Shown here piece after piece: positions 58,836-64,000 of a stretch of 64,000 nt of DNA. A program made the position numbers and the translations under genes. The notes under the pieces were generated by a model that saw only the letters and a list, made by a program, of their open reading frames with translations, searched no databases and had not been told where the DNA came from. The stretch lies in contig JAVTVJ010000499.1 in assembly GCA_034509425.1 (NCBI GenBank), positions 455,995-519,994 on the forward strand, in the 5' to 3' direction. This DNA is from Eopsaltria australis (lineage: Eukaryota > Chordata > Aves > Passeriformes > Petroicidae). Every line of letters begins with the position of its first letter. Position 1 is the first letter of the stretch.

Positions 58836-59144
58836 GTGGAAATGGACTTTGGACAAGGGTGGGAGTGGCTGGATAAGGGGGAATGATTTCCCATTGACAG
58901 AGGGCAGGGATGGATGGGATATTGGGAAGGAATTATTCCCTGGGAGGGTGGGCAGGCCCTGGCACAGGGTGCCCAGAGAAGCTGTGGCTGCCCCTGGATC
59001 CCTGGCAGTGTCCAAGGTCAGGTTGTACAGGGTTTGGAGCAGCCTGGGACAGTGGAAGGTGTCCCTGCCCATGGCAGGGGTAGCACTGGATGGGCTTTGA
59101 GGTCCCTCCAACCCAAACCATTCTGGGATTCTGAGATTCTCTGA
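58836..59144 (+). mobile_element. CR1 LINE 3' fragment, group 1 (short variant)
   Basis: Sense CR1 from 'GTGGAAATGGACTTTGGACA' through 'GATGGGATATTGGGAAGGAA' and 'GCCCAGAGAAGCTGTGGCTG' to 'AGGTCCCTCCAACCCAAACC' and the tail 'ATTCTGGGATTCTGAGATTC', a two- to three-fold 8-bp tail repeat typical of CR1. The 83-codon frame at 58849-59100 reads the ORF2 C-terminus (GRDGWDIGKE, WHRVPREAV). Inactive. Confidence 0.95.
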
Positions 59145-62100
59145 AAATGGTGTCTGAGATCTGCTCCCCAGTCCTGTGTAACTTCACTTTCTCAGCACAG
59201 ACTTCCAAACCTGTAGGGTGCCTACAAAGGGCTTTTTCCAAAGGGAAGAAAGGCTGGATAAAGCTCCCAGCCAGGATGTCCTTCCACCTCCCCTCTGGGA
59301 ACACATGCAAGATGAGATCCCAACCCCTGCTGGGTTTATCCTTCCAGGGGATATGTGTGCCTGAGTGATGTCTCAGCAAGATCCCATGCACAGCAAAAAG
59401 GAAGAGATATTCCAAAAGAAAATGTGGGGTATTTCAAAATTTTCCTAAGGCAGGCTAAAGGACACAGGATCAAAGTGTTTCTTTACAAACAGTAGGAAAA
59501 ACTCTGCTGAAATCTTCCCATCTTCAGCTACATGCAGAAGTTACTTCCCCAAAATGCTCTTGAACATTTTTTGCTTCAACTCACAAGCTATGGTTTGTTC
59601 CCAGATCCAATGTTCCACATCTTTGGAGCATTATCCAACCTATTTTAAACATGCAGGCCAATCCTGAAATGAAGACCGGGACTTTTATATGTGTAATTTT
59701 CATTTAATAGATGCTAATACTAAATGTTCTCAAATTTCCTTTGGTTAATATGAAGATAAAAAAGTATTTGATTACTTAATCAAATCTAGCTTTTAAAACT
59801 AAAACTGCAATTTGACATGATACTTTTAAAATACTTTTGGTCTATTCATTTCTATTATTAGTTAATAGCAATTCCCAGCTCTGTGAACTAAGACCAGCTT
59901 ATTCATCTGGAAATCAAGAAATTGGATCAAATATAATTTTATTTTTTAAAATAGAAGCAGAAGAGGAACAGGAGAAAAAAAAAATCCCTTTCTGTAATTT
60001 TTCACAATTATATCAGGACATGTTTCCTTGCAGCTGGAATGCTTCCATGGGTATGGAAGTAGGTGGTTATATGTGGAAGGAGAAGTAAGGGAACACAGCC
60101 CTCTGTAATGTGATTTAGAAGAAAAAAAATGAAGATATTAATTTGGTTTTTTTTCTGAAATAAGAGAAAAACTAAGAGATTTGGAGCATGAAGGTCTGCT
60201 TTGTCTACAAGTTTGTGTGGGTTAAGTACCACACCCACAGGAGGGAATATACAGAATTTTTTGATTTCAGTGGTTCGGAAGCTCCTCAGGGTCCTGTGTT
60301 CATTTTTATTAATTCAGGTTGTACCTAAAGATCCCCACTGAGACCAAGCCTGGGCTGTGGCCCTGTGGCAAAATTCGTGTCTTGTCAATACAGGCAAGTG
60401 GGAAAACTGGTTTGGAATGAGCATGGATCATAAAGGTCTGTAAGCAGATGCTGATGGGGATAATATATTGGAATTATCTCTGTGGTTTATGAGGCAAGGA
60501 CCTTGGGAGGCTTGGAAGAGCAACACAATAACCAGGGAAGCAGCCGGGAAGCAGAGCAATATAAGAGTTATCTATAGTTGACATATAAAATGTGTTTCTT
60601 CTTTGACCGTGAATAATAAGGAGTTTTTGAGGCTATACAAAATTCTACATTGTGCTTTTAAATGGAATTAAGATGGTTTTATATTCCTTTTCCTTCTCTT
60701 TCAACTACTGCACTGTTCTTCACCTCTCACAGGATTTATCTTCCCAATGTATTTTTTTTTCTCCCACTGAAATGAAGTCTTCATTTCGTGATGAAACCTT
60801 GGCAGGGCTCTAGAAATACTTGAGGTTTTCAGAAGTACTTGAATATTTCTTACCCATTTGGGGGTTTATCCCTTCAAAAAGTCTGTGAGGACCAGGAATT
60901 TCTGCTCGCCTTCACTCCAAGCAATTCCACCATGCACTTCCTTGCAGGAAGTCAAGCTCTAGCAGAGCGGTAGGTTGTGTTTTTAGCCAGTTGTTGCTTT
61001 TTAGAGACTTCCAGAAACATGTTCCTCTGATGAATGGAGCCCTAATTTTGAATTTCACTGTCAATTCATTCAAGGAAATAATTTTCCATGTGTTTCCCAT
61101 GATAAGCAAATGATGAAATTACAAATTAGAAATTTTTTTTATCATTATAACTGGTGTTGCTCTGCCCTCATTCGCATTGTCCACACTCAGTGTAGAGCTC
61201 AGAGCCTAAAGGGCCTTCAGATATTCAACACTTTAATAGGAAGAGTTTGTGCCTGGGGCTATTTGATCCTTGGATGTGGGATTTAAACCACATACTCAGA
61301 AAAGGCTGGCAGCAAAGCAATTAGGTAAGTTGTGAATGACAAAGGAATATTGTCCCAGTCCTGCCAAACCCCACGGCTTTGAGGCCACAGCGTATGGGGT
61401 CAATCAGTTTTCAATCCCATTCAGAAGGTTCTGGATTTTCCACCATCCCATCTCTGATTAACTTGGGATGGTCCCTGTACATCACAATTCTGATTTATCT
61501 GTTCAAGTGATTGGCTCAGCTTTTGGAGCAGAAGAGCCCAAATTTTGTCACCCTGAAACATGTGGCCACCCGGCCTTCAACAAGTCTTGTCCAAAGGAAC
61601 AACAAGAGCATCTGGAAAGGGGGCTTTTGTTTGAAAAATTCAGTATTTATGGGCTGTTGGACCTTGTATTAATTGTCATGATTTTGGACTGTTAAATAGT
61701 TCTGATTCTTTAAAACATTAGGTCGAATATTAGTTTAAAAATACGCTACAGAAGATTTTCAAACTAGTCAGGTGACACAAACAAGCTTTACTGTCTTCTT
61801 TCATGTATTTGGTAAAAAGTCCAGATGTATTTCATGCGGGATATATTGTGAAATCAGTGGAAATTGTCTGGGCTTTGGAAAATTAATCCAAGAGCAGATG
61901 TCCCTGTGACTCTGGCACCCGGGGATCGTTTCAGCCCCTGCACGTCAGCCTTTGAAGATCAAAAGGCTCTTAATTGCATGTAATATTTCAGGTGTCTGCA
62001 CAAAACACAAAGCAAAGTTAATAACATTTGGAGATTGATGCCGGGCTAAGAGAGCTTCGTTTTATCTGATTGAAGCTCAAAAGCTTTTGGGTGTCAACAA

Positions 62101-63759
62101 GATCGTTAAAGAATTAATTTGACATTTTGAAAACAGTGATATTAAAAGAAGATGTGTATTAGGATGCAGTTGTAAGAAACCGAGCTTCAAAGGAGCTACA
62201 AAGGACACGAAAATTATTAGCAAATGTTATTAAAATATCACAGATCTTATGTGGCTGCAGGTGTTTGTATTGCAGTTATTTTTAATAAAGAAAATGACTA
62301 AAAGTCTGTAAAAAGGACTGCTCACTTTCAAGGCCAGAGATTGGCATAGTATGAGAAAACAACTAAAATCCAATTTATTTTCTTCTCTAAAGCAGAAAAC
62401 ATTGTCCACATGAACATTTTGATAACTCCTTATATGCCAAATTACCTGAAAGCAGAAGTTCCTGGGGGCTGGGGTGAAATAATTGTGGGATATCACTCCA
62501 AGGGTATTAACAGATTTAAAAAACAGCACTGCTATGGGCTCTACACTTATTTTCATGACAAAATTATTGGTGATGTCTTCCCGAGAGCTGACAGTTGCCA
62601 ATATGTTTCCTTTTACTTTAGGATCGTGCCTTCATTTCTAATAAAAAAGGAGGAAGATGCTGGTAAGTGCTGAACTTCCTCCCAGGGGATTGAATTTGTA
62701 GCTCTGAGAGGTTTCTTACTGTGAAACTGCTGCTGTCTTTGACGATGGGCACACGAAGAGGAGTTTGCAGGGCTGTAGAGGGGAAAAAAATTGTATCTGG
62801 TTACTTCCTGTTGTGCTGCATCATTCAGAAAAAATGATGCCAAGTGGGCAGTAGGTAGGCAGAAATGATGGAAAAGCATTCCTTGGAGTTTGAAGGCTCT
62901 TGATTTGTACTAAAGGTGGGCTGGGCTCTCACTATTTTGGTGCTTTGTGTACTTGAAGCAGAGAACCCCTTTCCCCAACTGTTTCTTGTGTGACTCCAAT
63001 AGGCTCATGTGCTTTAAACATGTAAATTTTAATACATGTTTGCTGTTCAAATTTTAGAAACAGGCATTTGAGCACAGTGAGAGGTGGGAGGGTGCAAGAC
63101 ACTGCTTGGAATTGTGACCAACACCAAGGGAATAAAAACCCCTTTCCACACAAACAAGGGATGTTGAGAACAAAGCGTTACCAGGAAAAAACACAAGACA
63201 GAAGAGCTGTACAAGTAAAAGCCTCCAGGTCTGCCTCCTTCATCCACCTTCGAAAAAGAAGATTTAACAGTTCATAAGAAGAATAATAAAATCCTGGCCA
63301 GGAGCCCAGAGCTTCAGAGCTGCTGCAGGTTGTAAGAGGTACCTCATGCTATGGGAAACCACAGCAGGAATGGGAGATAAGGAGAAGCCAGAGCAAACAG
63401 AAAACAGGCAGTGGGAAACAGCTAAGAAATACCTGCAGCACACGATGAAAATCGTGCTTGTAGGAACATCACACCTTAAACCCACACGAGGAACTTGCTC
63501 TCAGGTTCTTGACAGGAGACAGCACCCAGGAAAGGCTGCTGACAGCACAGCAGCTCTAAAAGAATAATGTTCTCAACCCAGTGCCCCTCTGGGGTTTATA
63601 TTTTGAAGATTTAACAGAGTTTACGTCCTTATGTAGCACTAAAATACTGTACCAAGACATCATAATTTCCAATGAATGATATTATCATTCCCTGATGCTG
63701 ATAGAAAAGACAATTCTATACAGATATGCATTAGAGAGCATTGCAATATGAAACTGCTG
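59145..63759. other. 4.6-kb unique AT-rich block without CR1
   Basis: No exon was recognised. Homopolymer runs lie near 59978 and 60750. The 61790-62240 part is listed as a candidate conserved element. Confidence 0.5.
61790..62240. promoter_or_regulatory. Candidate conserved non-coding element
   Basis: A long repeat-free block that keeps CpGs ('CACCCGGGGATCGTTTC', 'GCACGTCAGC', 'GATGCCGGGC', 'AGATCGTTAAAGAATTAATT') inside AT-rich flanks. It also has 'AAGGCTCTTAATTGCATGTA' near 61965 and 'ATTATTAGCAAATGTTATTA' near 62213. No frame runs through it. Purely inferred. Confidence 0.25.
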
Positions 63760-63760
63760 G

Positions 63761-64000
63761 GTCCTCCCTGGGGTCACCCCAAGCCCTGCAGCTCCAGGCT
63801 GGGGCACAGGTGCTGGAAAGGGCCCGTCGGGAAAGGCCCTGGGGGTGCTGTGCCAGCGGCTGCACAGGAGCCCAGGGGTGCCCAGGGGAGCACGAGGCCA
63901 ATGGCCCCTGGGCTGTGCCAGCCATGGGGTGGCCACAGGCCCAGGGCAGGGCCTGTCCCCTGGGCTGGCCCTGCTGAGGGACCTCGAGGGCTGTGTCCAG
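63761..64000 (+). mobile_element. Second copy of the CpG-rich CR1 segment, cut by the window edge
   Basis: Sense CR1 starting 'GTCCTCCCTGGGGTCACCCC' and ending at the window edge in 'GACCTCGAGGGCTGTGTCCA'. Over the shared 240 bp it differs from 22989-23229 by one substitution (T at 63811 against G at 23040) and one 1-bp deletion near 63766. Both copies begin at the same point of ORF2. The frame here is CR1, not a host gene. Confidence 0.9.

Overview
The window reads as non-coding nuclear DNA from a bird, most likely a songbird (the order is inference). The main reason is 28 recognisable pieces of CR1 (chicken repeat 1) non-LTR retrotransposon, about 8.5 kb or roughly 13% of the window. Their 3' ends carry the typical avian tail (a 'GGTCCCTTCCAACCCAAACC' or 'AGGTCTTTTCCAACCT' block, then short ATTCTGTG-like repeats). 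Between them lies AT-leaning single-copy sequence. I found no host exon, promoter, tRNA, rRNA or other RNA gene, no LTR retrovirus, no CRISPR array and nothing bacterial. Long open frames are either CR1 read in one frame or another, or simple repeats.

Layout: 1-9.7 kb is mostly unique, with three CR1 pieces and a (CCCTTT)n tract at 8.66-8.76 kb. From 9.7 to 25.3 kb CR1 is densest. This stretch holds the longest copy (18525-19422), which keeps relics of the reverse transcriptase, a 703-bp copy (15323-16025), and a CpG-rich ORF2-3' segment (22989-23318) with an inverted tail in front of it. From 25.3 to 44 kb CR1 is sparse, and 35982-40787 is 4.8 kb with none. From 44 to 54.7 kb it is dense again, with a three-piece cluster at 44.2-44.9 kb. 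A compound satellite occupies 55446-55799: (TTCCC)17 followed by 20 units of GAAACCTTCCC. From 55.8 to 63.8 kb the sequence is mostly unique. The window ends inside a second copy of the 22989 segment, almost identical to the first.

The CR1 copies fall into groups by their 3' ends. Group 1 (tail 'GGTTTGGGTTGGAAGG' on the antisense strand) splits further by a 3-bp indel. Group 2 shares one head but carries two different tails. Single copies of other types are also present. Most are 5'-truncated, as expected of target-primed reverse transcription, and lie in both orientations.

No genes act together here. The plausible functional content is regulatory: several repeat-free AT-rich blocks contain homeodomain-type TAATTA/TAATTG cores and look like conserved non-coding elements. 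That is a guess from sequence texture and needs alignment. The window is probably an intron or an intergenic desert. I did not find a previously undescribed system. The most notable items are the near-identical CR1 pair 40.8 kb apart, the CpG-decay pattern in the compound satellite and the mosaic CR1 tails.
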